From positions 1 to 10,646 of the forward strand of contig JALOMC010000057.1 of NCBI GenBank assembly GCA_025455665.1: a DNA stretch of 10,646 nucleotides, in the 5' to 3' direction. Within the stretch, counting starts at the first letter, position 1; the number at the start of each line of letters is the position of its first letter. A program made the position numbers and the translations under genes. Below, piece after piece: positions 1 through 6,813 of this stretch. The notes below the pieces were generated by a model that searched no databases, had not been told where the DNA came from, and worked only from the letters and a program-made list of their open reading frames with translations. The stretch is from Chitinophagaceae bacterium. GTDB lineage: Bacteria > Bacteroidota > Bacteroidia > Chitinophagales > Chitinophagaceae.

Positions 1-344
1 GGCACATAGTGGGCACCCCAAGGGTAGGGGCTAATGGCATTGCTGCCGGCACGGGCGTTGCCGCCGGTATGTGTTTCCAGCTCTACCAGTGTGTACTGCT
101 GGTAGCCTTTTTGCGATAGATGATAGGCGGTGCTAAGCCCGCTGACGCCGCCACCAATAATGAGCACCGGAGTGCGGAGTGTGCGGCCTACCGGCAGCTG
201 CGGCGGCTGGCGCAGCAGGTGGCCCAGCTGGCTGTTGGCACCAACTATTTTGCCGGGTATGGCAGCGGTTAGTTGACAACCGCTCAACCACCAGCTGGCC
301 GAGGTAGCTGCCAGGCTTTGTTGTATAAACTGTCGGCGGCGCAT
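1..344 (-). CDS. FAD-dependent oxidoreductase, exported lipoprotein-like, N-terminal part
   Basis: Only the first 114 residues are in the window; the gene runs off the left edge. The N-terminus (MRRRQFIQQS) has a twin-arginine Tat-type signal, followed by a hydrophobic stretch and a lipobox-like LSGC with the Cys at residue 23, so an exported and possibly lipid-anchored protein is predicted. A Rossmann FAD-binding motif follows at residues 60-73 (VLIIGGGVSGLSTA), with an acidic residue closing the next strand (LVELE, near 86-90) and the GG pair of flavin amine-oxidase-like proteins (HTGGNARAG). The ATG overlaps the stop of the upstream spermidine-synthase homologue (TGATG), indicating translational coupling. 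It is inferred to oxidise an amine or polyamine-like product of the upstream genes, but the substrate-binding part is outside the window. The fold call is firm and the substrate is a guess. Confidence 0.85.
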   Translation of the reverse strand, partial: MRRRQFIQQSLAATSASWWLSGCQLTAAIPGKIVGANSQLGHLLRQPPQLPVGRTLRTPVLIIGGGVSGLSTAYHLSQKGYQQYTLVELETHTGGNARAGSNAISPYPWGAHYV

Positions 345-1907
345 CAGTCGGTGTAGCGGCTCCACTCTTTTTCAAAATATTGTACCAATGCCTGGTTGTT
401 CAGCCGGTTGATGTCGAGCGGCTGGCTGGCCAGCATATCGGGCGGAAACAAGCGCATTTGCTGAAACACCTGGTGGGTAAAATAGCGGGTGGCCACCGGC
501 GGCTGAAACTGCTGCGGCCAGGGGCGGCCAGCGGCCGTGGCCATAATGTAGCCCCACTCGCCAAACGATGGCACATAGTTGTGGTAGGGCAGGGTTTGAA
601 AGCCGGCCGATTTCAGCGTGGTATCTACACACCAGAAACTATTGGGCGCTACAAACGGCGAGGTGCTCTGCACCACCGCCACGCCATCAGGGGCCAGGCT
701 ACGCTGCAGCAGTTTGTAAAATACCTGGCTGTACAGCTTGCCGATGGAGTAGTTAGAAGGATCGGGAAAATCGATGATGATACAATCGAAAGGCTGCGTG
801 GATGATACAATCGAAAGGCTGCGTGTTGCGTCGCAGCCATTGAAAAGCATCGGCATTTACAACGCTGAGTTTGCTGTGCAGCAGGCTGCTGTCGTTCAGC
901 GCTTGCAGCATGGGCAGCTCCCGAAACAGGCGGGTCATCTGCGGGTCGAGATCAACCAGCGTGATGCGCTGTACCGATGGATACTTGAGTACTTCGCGTA
1001 CGGCCAGCCCATCGCCACCGCCCAGCACCAGCACCTGCCGTGGCTGGCCGGCAGCCAGCATGGCGGGGTGTACCAGTGCTTCGTGGTAGCGGTATTCATC
1101 GGCTGCATTAAACTGCAGGTTGCCGTTGAGGTACAGCTTTACATGCCCCCGATGGCGGGTGAGCACAATGCGTTGGTACGGTGATGATTTGCTGTACACA
1201 ATTCGTTCGTTGTAGGCCAGGTTTTCGGTGTACTGCATGATTTGGTCGGCCATGGCAAAAGCCAATACCTCGGCCAGTAAGCATAGCACCCCGGTGCTGA
1301 GCAGCCATTGCCAGCGTCGGATATCTTGCTGAAAGCGAAAGAGCAGGTAGATGCCCACGGCGACATTTAGAATGCCAAAAAATAAGGCCGTGCGTATAAG
1401 CCCCAGCGAGGGCACCAGTACCAGCGGAAAAATGATAGAAGCCAGCAGGGCACCGATGTAGTCGAAAGTGAATACGCGGCTCACCAGGTCTTTAAACGAC
1501 AGGCGGCCTTGCAGGATGCGCATAAGGATGGGAATTTCCAGCCCCACCAAAATACCGGTGAGCAGCACAATGCTGTAAAGTACTACGGCAAATGAAGACA
1601 CCAGCGGAAAACAAAGAAACAGCAGCGTGCTGCTGAAGCCGCCGACAAGGCCTACCAATATTTCTATTTTGATAAACCATGCAATGAGATTGCCATTGAA
1701 AAAGCGGCTGAGCCACGAACCAATGCCCATGGCGAACAGGTATACGCCAATGATGGTGCTGAATTGAAACACACTATCGCCCAGCAGGTACGATGCCAGG
1801 GTGCCTGCCACCAGTTCATAAATAAGCCCGCAGGTGGCTATTACAAACACGGCCAGCAGCAGTAGCCACTGTAGCCTGCTCTCTTGCCGGGTTGTTGCTG
1901 CTTGCAT
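344..1907 (-). pseudogene. speE: Membrane-bound spermidine synthase homologue, frameshifted by a 25-bp tandem duplication
   Basis: The intact part encodes about seven transmembrane helices (residues 14-220), then an aminopropyltransferase Rossmann domain. Visible family motifs are YQRIVLT (244-250), LNGNLQF (260-266), DEYRYHE (270-276), the AdoMet-type loop GGGDG (296-300), VDLD (318-321) and NADAF (351-355). Just after FDCII (365-369) the frame breaks, and it ends at a stop at 753-755. The C-terminal half continues in another frame, with the catalytic DFPDP motif, to the stop at 344-346. The cause is a perfect 25-bp tandem duplication at 776-825; deleting one copy gives FDCIIIDFPDP in frame and a 512-residue protein. 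The start at 1907 lies 10 nt after the DUF350 stop; an in-frame ATG at 1949 would overlap that gene. The family transfers an aminopropyl group from decarboxylated AdoMet; the true acceptor is unknown. It could be a real mutation, a reversible switch or an assembly error. Confidence 0.85.
776..825. repeat. Perfect 25-bp tandem duplication inside the spermidine synthase homologue
   Basis: Two identical 25-bp units lie head to tail at 776-800 and 801-825. Each begins GATGATACAATCG and ends GGCTGCGTG on the plus strand. Since 25 is not a multiple of three, the extra copy shifts the reading frame. One copy encodes the conserved segment TQPFDCII leading into the catalytic Asp motif. A single copy would give an uninterrupted protein, so the second copy is the derived state. 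Confidence 0.97.
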
Positions 1908-1917
1908 CAATTGCTGC

Positions 1918-2121
1918 TTAATGAATAGCCGATGCAATGATGATAGCAACTGACAGCATGAAAAAGCCAGCCAGCACGGCCAGCGCCATGTTTTGCTTTT
2001 CCAGTATTTCCTTTCGCAGGTTGTGGCGGGGTGTCAATAGCTCAAATATGACAAAGGCTAGCACCAAAATGACAATGCCCAGTCCGGAAAAAATGAGAGA
2101 GTTGACAATGTACTGTTGCAT
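1918..2121 (-). CDS. DUF350 family two-TM membrane protein
   Basis: This 67-residue protein has two hydrophobic helices (about residues 8-29 and 45-66) joined by a charged loop, ELLTPRHNLRKEILEKQN. That layout, with a charged linker and a second helix of AVLAGFFMLSVAIIIA type, matches the DUF350 (YjfL-like) family. Many family members carry two such units in about 130 residues; this one is a single unit and would need to form oligomers to build a four-helix core. It sits 35 nt after the small TM gene and 10 nt before the spermidine synthase homologue, so co-translation and a shared membrane complex are likely. The biochemical function of the family is not established. The family assignment is by pattern only and was not checked against a profile. 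Confidence 0.78.
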   Translation of the reverse strand: MQQYIVNSLIFSGLGIVILVLAFVIFELLTPRHNLRKEILEKQNMALAVLAGFFMLSVAIIIASAIH

Positions 2122-2156
2122 ACGATGACAAAAGTTTTCGATGTGAATGAAGACGA

Positions 2157-2318
2157 TTATTTGTGTTGGCCGGGGCCGCTGGCACTCCAGCTTTCCTGGC
2201 TGTTGGAAGCAAAAAAGCGCCAGCCGCTATAGTTGGCATAGGCCAGCAAAACGAGTACAATGCTGCCTATTAAAATCATCCAGCGCAGTGGGTAGAGCGA
2301 AGAGTTTTTATTGAACAT
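2157..2318 (-). CDS. Small single-TM protein of the polyamine/DUF350 module
   Basis: A 53-residue ORF starts with MFNKNSSLYPLRW, has one strong transmembrane helix (residues 14-30, ILIGSIVLVLLAYANYS) and ends in a short polar tail rich in Ser, Gly and Gln. It begins 11 nt after the DUF4178 gene and stops 35 nt before the DUF350 gene, in the same direction. The frame stays open further upstream, but that part is the out-of-frame end of the DUF4178 gene, so the ATG at 2318 is chosen. I do not recognise a family. Its position suggests a small subunit or adaptor of a membrane assembly formed by its neighbours. Confidence 0.7.
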   Translation of the reverse strand: MFNKNSSLYPLRWMILIGSIVLVLLAYANYSGWRFFASNSQESWSASGPGQHK

Positions 2319-2329
2319 GGCAGTCGTTT

Positions 2330-4321
2330 TTATTTTTCTGAATCGTAGGGGGTAAAGGGACTGTTGGCCCAGCGTTTTTTCTCCTTGCTGTACACAGCCA
2401 GCAGCATCCATAGTGGGTAAATGCTGATGGCCAGCAGGCACCACCAAAAGTTGCGCCACATGCTGGTGTCGTTCAGTACCCACAAATTAATGAAGCTGGT
2501 GCTACTACCTTCTTGCCGCTGTGCATCTACCTGCAGCGAGTAGGTACCTGCCGGCAGACTGCTAAAGTAGACGGTAGCCTCGCGGTCGCCTTCTTTCCAG
2601 TTTTCGCCGTCGGTGTAGCCGTAGTAGTATTCCATGCCTTCTTCCTGGGTATACTCTTTTCCTGTTTGCTTGTGCACCAGCGTCAGCTGTACCGAGGCCC
2701 AGCTATTATCCAGCGGGGCTTGCAGGTCTATTTGCAGATTGCTGCGCCGCTTGCTGAGCTCGTAGGGGCCCAGCACCACCGTTTTGTTGCTGCTTATTGG
2801 TTCAATGGGTGGAGCAATGGTGCCAATGATTGCTTCGTTGGTATCAATTTGGAGGGCGGTGCTATCCTGGCTTGAAGGGCGTGGTTCTACCGGTGGCGGC
2901 ACGTTTTCAAACTCAATGGTGGTTACATCCAGTTGCTTACCGGCATTGAAAAAGCCGCTACCCAACTGTACCAGCAGGGTGGCCAATACAGCCACCGCCA
3001 GCACTTTCAGCCATTGGCCTACACCCAGCGGGCTCACTGGCTGCACGGGGCCTACACCTGTTTTGTATGGCACCGAAGCACCAAAAGCATTTTCTACTTC
3101 GCTGGCCTCTACATGCTGACCCTGGTACCAGGTAATGCCCTCGTCGTCGTCTGTTTCACAAATGAGCATGTAGGGAGGCGCAATGTATTCCAGCGCCTTG
3201 GCGACGTCGTCGTTGAACAGGTTGTACGGAAAACATCCGGCTGCTTCCTCTACCGTCCAGCGGTATTCGTTGTACAGGTAGTACGGCCGTTCTTGAAAGT
3301 AGATTTTGTCTGGCTTTTTGGTGTACAACAACGGGCCATGATACTGCTCTTTTACCAGCATCCAATGGCCCATCGATTCGCTGAGGAATACATATTGCCC
3401 ATCGGTACTCAGCAGGCCGTACTCTCGCCAGCGGCCGTTTCGCTCCTGCTTTTCGGCGTATGATAGCACCAGGTATTCCTGCCCTTGCAGGGTGCCTTTC
3501 ATGCCGGGTTTCAGCACCCCGTCGCTATGCGGCTTATTGTACGATAGCAGCAACTGCCACTCACGGTCGCGGTTGAGCACATGGCGGCTGCCGCAATGCA
3601 GGCAGGCAAAACTGCGGCTGTACGGGTGATGAATAATCTGGTTGGGTTGCTTGCACTGCCGGCACGTGGCCGTGGTATTAGCAAAAGCCAATCGCCGGGT
3701 GTTGGTCAGCGCCAGATCGGGCAGGGCTACCGGCGTGGCCTCAAAAAGCTGCCTGAAATGTTCGCCAAATTGAAACAATTCGAAGCAGGCTTCGTCCTTA
3801 CTCAGCAATTCCCGCACTTCTATAAATGCCGCTTCGCCGGGCATCCACACTTCACCTTCTATTTCGTAGTAGTCGCTGCGCAGGTAGTGCTGCAGGTAGC
3901 TGTTTCGGTTGGCTACGATGCCTTCCAGTTTGTCGCCGGTGCGTTTGGTGTCGGCGTTGCGCAGGGTGCCCGCCGGTTTGGCAAAACGCAGCAGCGCCAT
4001 GATGCCGTACCCTTCGGCCAGCAGCGCCAGCTCCTTGTTTTCAAAGCTGATGGTCCAGTAGTTGTAAACGCTTTCCTGCTGCCAAAGCCGCATGCGCCCC
4101 AGTACGGTAAAGGGCTGCTGCTGCCAGGTGCCGCGGGTACCGGGCTGTAGCAGGCTATCGGCCGATTGTAGCATGGGCAGCCGGCGCTGCATCAGCGATC
4201 CATCTTCGGCCCGCTTGAGCACGGTTTTGCCGCATGGGCACACTTTTAATAGCGTTTGAGCGTGGCTAAATGCTACGTGCTGGCCACACTCGGTGCAGTA
4301 TTGCAAGGCAGTGGCACTCAT
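2330..4321 (-). CDS. DUF4178 protein with two zinc ribbons and two TM segments
   Basis: This 663-residue protein has a repeated design. Zinc ribbon 1 uses C9, C12, C28 and C30 and is followed by a DUF4178-like segment from about 58 (LQPGTRGTW, FTVLGRMR). Zinc ribbon 2 uses C220, C223, C240 and C243 and is followed by a second such segment from about 270 (LKPGMKGTL, YLVLSYAE, GRWREYGLL). A TM helix at about 437-457 leads to a Pro-rich linker (FENVPPPVEPRP) and a β-rich domain (about 515-612, including YYYGYTDGENWKEGDRE and LPAGTYSLQVDA). A second TM helix follows at 624-643 with a basic tail (KEKKRW). Predicted topology is zinc ribbons in the cytoplasm and the β-domain outside. It starts 2 nt after the SpeD stop and precedes the small TM gene by 11 nt. 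It is likely the scaffold of the module; no catalytic motif was seen. The DUF4178 name is from pattern recognition. Confidence 0.8.
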   Translation of the reverse strand: MSATALQYCTECGQHVAFSHAQTLLKVCPCGKTVLKRAEDGSLMQRRLPMLQSADSLLQPGTRGTWQQQPFTVLGRMRLWQQESVYNYWTISFENKELALLAEGYGIMALLRFAKPAGTLRNADTKRTGDKLEGIVANRNSYLQHYLRSDYYEIEGEVWMPGEAAFIEVRELLSKDEACFELFQFGEHFRQLFEATPVALPDLALTNTRRLAFANTTATCRQCKQPNQIIHHPYSRSFACLHCGSRHVLNRDREWQLLLSYNKPHSDGVLKPGMKGTLQGQEYLVLSYAEKQERNGRWREYGLLSTDGQYVFLSESMGHWMLVKEQYHGPLLYTKKPDKIYFQERPYYLYNEYRWTVEEAAGCFPYNLFNDDVAKALEYIAPPYMLICETDDDEGITWYQGQHVEASEVENAFGASVPYKTGVGPVQPVSPLGVGQWLKVLAVAVLATLLVQLGSGFFNAGKQLDVTTIEFENVPPPVEPRPSSQDSTALQIDTNEAIIGTIAPPIEPISSNKTVVLGPYELSKRRSNLQIDLQAPLDNSWASVQLTLVHKQTGKEYTQEEGMEYYYGYTDGENWKEGDREATVYFSSLPAGTYSLQVDAQRQEGSSTSFINLWVLNDTSMWRNFWWCLLAISIYPLWMLLAVYSKEKKRWANSPFTPYDSEK

Positions 4322-4323
4322 GA

Positions 4324-4677
4324 TCAGCGTACAATGTTTTGTTGGTGAACCACCGTGGCTTCAAAAAAGGTTTTCACTGCTTCGAACAGCGCCAGCACGG
4401 TGCCATCATTTTGCCGCTCATGGTTCGAGAGGTAAATATCAAGGTTGATTTTTTGATGCTCGGGCCAGGTGTGGATGCTCAAGTGGCTTTCGCTGAGGCA
4501 TACCACTGCCGTGAAGCCAGCCGGCGTGAAATTGTGATACACGTGACCCAATGCCTGCAGCTGATGGTGTACAACCAGGGCATCCAGCAGGTTTTTAAAT
4601 GCTTCGTAGCGCAGCAAGTGGGTGGCGTGAGCACTGTGCAGGGTAGCAATCAGGTGCAAACCGGGACGATAACTCAT
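4324..4677 (-). CDS. speD: SpeD-family pyruvoyl decarboxylase (S-adenosylmethionine decarboxylase homologue)
   Basis: This 117-residue proenzyme belongs to the short bacterial SpeD class. The core LSESHLSIHTWPE is intact: Glu63-Ser64 is the expected self-cleavage site that turns Ser64 into the pyruvoyl cofactor, with His69, Trp71 and Glu73 kept. Recalled by eye against the Thermotoga maritima enzyme, the catalytic Cys83 position (FTCG) is Ser84 here (YLSN), and the helper Ser55 is Thr56. These are residues tied to processing and protonation, so activity on AdoMet is uncertain. SpeD-family proteins that decarboxylate arginine or ornithine are known, and this could be one. The ATG at 4677 is chosen over a GTG nine codons upstream because it aligns with the usual start (SYRPGLHLIA). 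It lies 59 nt after mqnD and 2 nt before the DUF4178 gene. Confidence 0.88.
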   Translation of the reverse strand: MSYRPGLHLIATLHSAHATHLLRYEAFKNLLDALVVHHQLQALGHVYHNFTPAGFTAVVCLSESHLSIHTWPEHQKINLDIYLSNHERQNDGTVLALFEAVKTFFEATVVHQQNIVR

Positions 4678-4681
4678 AGCA

Positions 4682-4694
4682 GTAGCCAAAAATA
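4682..4694 (-). promoter_or_regulatory. Candidate -7 element upstream of speD
   Basis: On the minus strand the sequence TTATTTTTGGC contains TATTTTTG, which fits the Bacteroidota -7 consensus TAnnTTTG. It ends about 9 nt before the speD ATG, so the leader would be very short. I found no convincing -33 TTG/TTTG at the expected distance. It could give the polyamine module its own transcription start, separate from mqnD, but chance is a fair alternative. Confidence 0.25.
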
Positions 4695-4736
4695 AGCGAG
4701 CCACTCACAGCTGCGGTGGTTCATTTTATAACTGTG

Positions 4737-5594
4737 CTAATGACGCTGGGCCGGGCGAGCCGGTACAAATAATTGCGCTTCGTCGGCAGGCCTGCCTGCC
4801 AGTGTTCGCATCATTTGCAGCACAGCCTGTCTGCCGGCGGGGCCCAACTGCAGCGAAAAATCGTTCACATACAGTTGAATGTGTTGTCGCATTACATCGT
4901 CGCTCATTTCCTGCGCATGGCAGCGTACATAGTCGGTCACGGTGGGGTAGTGGGCAAAGGCGAACTGCAGGCTTTGCAGGATAAGATCATCTACCTGTTG
5001 TAGCAAGGCAGTGTCAAACCGGCGCTGCATCACAATGCCTCCCAGCGGAATGGGAAAGCCGGTGGATTGCTCCCAATAATCGCCGAGGTCTACCAACTTG
5101 TGCAGGCCTTTTTGCTGGTAGGTAAAACGGTTTTCGTGGATGATAACACCCAGGCCCTTGCCATCGGCCACAAACTGCTCAATGGCATCAAAGCGCAAAA
5201 AAACTTTGTGCGCCGCTGCCGGAAAGGCTTGCGAAAAAAGGAAGTGAGCGGTGGTATCCTCGCCTGGTATGGCAATGACGGACTCATTGACCAGCGCTTG
5301 CATTTCTTGCCAACTGCCTGCTGCCTGCTGCCTGCTAATCAGCAGCGGCCCCACGCCCTGGCCCAGGGCACCACCACTCTGCAGCACCTGGTAGCGGTCG
5401 GCTATTTTGGGCAGCACGCCGTAGCTTATTTTGCTGATGTCAAGCCGGCCCTGTTTGGCCCATTCATTCAGGGTTTGTACATCTTCCAGCACGGGCTCAA
5501 AGCGCAGCCCGCCGGTATCAATGTGTCCATTTACCAGCGCATCAAAAATGAAAGTATCATTAGGACAGGGCGAAAAGCCAAGTGTAAGCACCAT
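4737..5594 (-). CDS. mqnD: 1,4-dihydroxy-6-naphthoate synthase (futalosine menaquinone pathway)
   Basis: The 285-residue protein has family hallmarks: the N-terminal LGFSPCPNDTFIFDAL (5-20), DVQTLNEWA (38-46), the DISKISYG strand (52-59), GALGQGVGPLL (75-85), GEDTTAHFLF (111-120) and GVIIHENRF (149-157). His153 in the last motif matches the histidine proposed as catalytic in MqnD. The enzyme converts cyclic dehypoxanthine futalosine to 1,4-dihydroxy-6-naphthoate in the cytoplasm, giving the ring precursor of menaquinone. The fold is of the periplasmic-binding-protein type, without a signal peptide. The length is normal for the family. It follows the DUF3667 gene by 45 nt and precedes speD by 59 nt on the same strand, so it may share a transcript with both. 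The variable stretch SRQQAAGSW is encoded by a heptamer repeat. Confidence 0.95.
   Translation of the reverse strand: MVLTLGFSPCPNDTFIFDALVNGHIDTGGLRFEPVLEDVQTLNEWAKQGRLDISKISYGVLPKIADRYQVLQSGGALGQGVGPLLISRQQAAGSWQEMQALVNESVIAIPGEDTTAHFLFSQAFPAAAHKVFLRFDAIEQFVADGKGLGVIIHENRFTYQQKGLHKLVDLGDYWEQSTGFPIPLGGIVMQRRFDTALLQQVDDLILQSLQFAFAHYPTVTDYVRCHAQEMSDDVMRQHIQLYVNDFSLQLGPAGRQAVLQMMRTLAGRPADEAQLFVPARPAQRH
5314..5334. repeat. Heptanucleotide repeat (CTGCCTG)x3 inside mqnD
   Basis: Three exact copies of CTGCCTG follow each other on the plus strand at 5314-5320, 5321-5327 and 5328-5334, with a partial fourth (CT). On the coding strand they encode part of ISRQQAAGSWQ, a surface-like, low-complexity stretch of MqnD. 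Gain or loss of one unit would shift the frame. Confidence 0.9.
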
Positions 5595-5639
5595 GGCTGC
5601 AAAAATAAGCTACCGGCAGGCCTTGTGGTGCTGCAGGTA

Positions 5640-6737
5640 TTATATGAGCCATGCCGCCCAGGCAATGATGATTTTTTTGACGACACCAAACAGCAGGAAG
5701 TAGCAAATGCGACAGGCGAAATAGCTGATCAGCAGGTTTTTCCACCACGGTAGCTGGTATATGCGCCTGAAGGCAAGAAAGAGCCAGGGCGTCCAAAGCA
5801 CATGATGTATCAATTCAAAAGGGTTGCCAAAAACGAACCCGGCTACTCCCACGGCTGCCGTATCAAACAGGGGAGCGATGAAGGGCATGAACAGCCAGCC
5901 GCGGGTATCGAGGCCGAAGTGTAACGGGCCGTAATTGAAAAGCGAGTACAGCATGTACATGCACAGATTGTACACCATAAAGTGGGTGGCCAAAATGAGG
6001 GCCTCGCCGTACAGGTGCACTCGCCTGAACAGCAATAGCTGAAACAGGAGTGCAAACAGCGGGATGGCGAGGAATACCGAAGCTTTTGATAGCGGCGTTA
6101 CTTTGGATGCAAACGATGTGCTGCGATATACCTGCATTTGCTGAAAGGCTACTGTGTGCAGCTGCTGTGGCGGCACCAGCAGGCTATCGGTATGTTGGCG
6201 GGCATACAGGTACAATTGGCCCGCTGCATTGCGGCGCTCCAGTAGCCCGGCATACGCTTCAGCTTCCAGTTGCCGTCCTTTGCGGGCCCAAAGGCTATCG
6301 ATGCTGCCGGTAATGGCACGGTCGAGCGGGGCGGCCCACCTGAAAGGTTTGTAGGCCGAAAGTGAGTAGTAATGATGATCGCCAAACACGGGCGTGTAGT
6401 CGCGGGCACCCGTCCACGATACCACGATGTAAAACACCACAGCAACCACCAGATACAGCTGCACTGGCCGGGCATGCGGCACCCGCACTCCTCGCAGGTT
6501 ATCGGCCGTTATCAGGCCGGGCCTGCGTATGTTCAGCCAAATGCTGCGCAGCACTTTGTTTTCAAAATGGTAGAAAAAGTCGATGACTTCGTGCAGAAAA
6601 TGCCCGACGCTGAGCTGGTGCCGGTCGAACACTTTTTCGCCACAGATATTGCACACTTTGCCACCAAAAACATGGCCACAGTTTTGGCAGGTGTGCATGG
6701 TGCCGGGCACAAAAAGTTTGCTGGGTCTGATTTTCAT
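5640..6737 (-). CDS. DUF3667 zinc-ribbon multi-pass membrane protein
   Basis: The 365-residue protein opens with a zinc ribbon (C17, C20, C29, C32: CQNCGHVF and CNICGEK), then an amphipathic segment (HFLHEVIDFFYHFENK, 47-62) and IRRPGLITADNLRG (70-83), all typical of the Bacteroidota DUF3667 family. A first TM helix lies at about 92-107. A polar, probably extracytoplasmic region (about 110-215) follows, then several C-terminal TM helices (about 219-236, 244-265, 281-303, 308-323, 334-352) ending in IIIAWAAWLI. The ATG at 6737 is preferred to a TTG three codons upstream. It begins 76 nt after the histidine kinase and ends 45 nt before mqnD. Function is unknown; the family looks like a membrane sensor or chaperone, but nothing in the sequence proves either. 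Confidence 0.85.
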   Translation of the reverse strand: MKIRPSKLFVPGTMHTCQNCGHVFGGKVCNICGEKVFDRHQLSVGHFLHEVIDFFYHFENKVLRSIWLNIRRPGLITADNLRGVRVPHARPVQLYLVVAVVFYIVVSWTGARDYTPVFGDHHYYSLSAYKPFRWAAPLDRAITGSIDSLWARKGRQLEAEAYAGLLERRNAAGQLYLYARQHTDSLLVPPQQLHTVAFQQMQVYRSTSFASKVTPLSKASVFLAIPLFALLFQLLLFRRVHLYGEALILATHFMVYNLCMYMLYSLFNYGPLHFGLDTRGWLFMPFIAPLFDTAAVGVAGFVFGNPFELIHHVLWTPWLFLAFRRIYQLPWWKNLLISYFACRICYFLLFGVVKKIIIAWAAWLI

Positions 6738-6813
6738 GAGGGACAAGGCCAGCTACAAGCAGCTGTTGCAAGCCGTGAAGTTAAAGGCCTTTGGGTATTT
6801 GGGTGTAGCACCA

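Noticed and set aside
133..375. An 80-codon minus-strand open frame near the left edge.
   Set aside because: It is the wrong frame of the FAD oxidoreductase, which shows GGGVSG and a Tat signal in the overlapping frame.
344..856. A separate gene starting at the ATG at 856.
   Set aside because: Its first 20 or so residues read the synthase DNA out of frame. The rest is the C-terminal half of the spermidine synthase homologue, displaced by the 25-bp duplication.
2157..2483. A longer 108-residue version of the small TM protein.
   Set aside because: The extra N-terminal part is the 3' end of the DUF4178 gene read out of frame. The ATG at 2318 sits 11 nt after that gene's stop and gives a clean small protein.
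4678..4704. A GTG start giving SpeD nine more residues.
   Set aside because: The ATG at 4677 matches the usual SpeD N-terminus, and the extension covers a candidate -7 element.
4785..4796. The perfect 12-bp palindrome GGCAGGCCTGCC as a terminator or binding site.
   Set aside because: It lies within the mqnD coding sequence (AGRPADE region), has no loop and no T-tract, and is explained by codon content.
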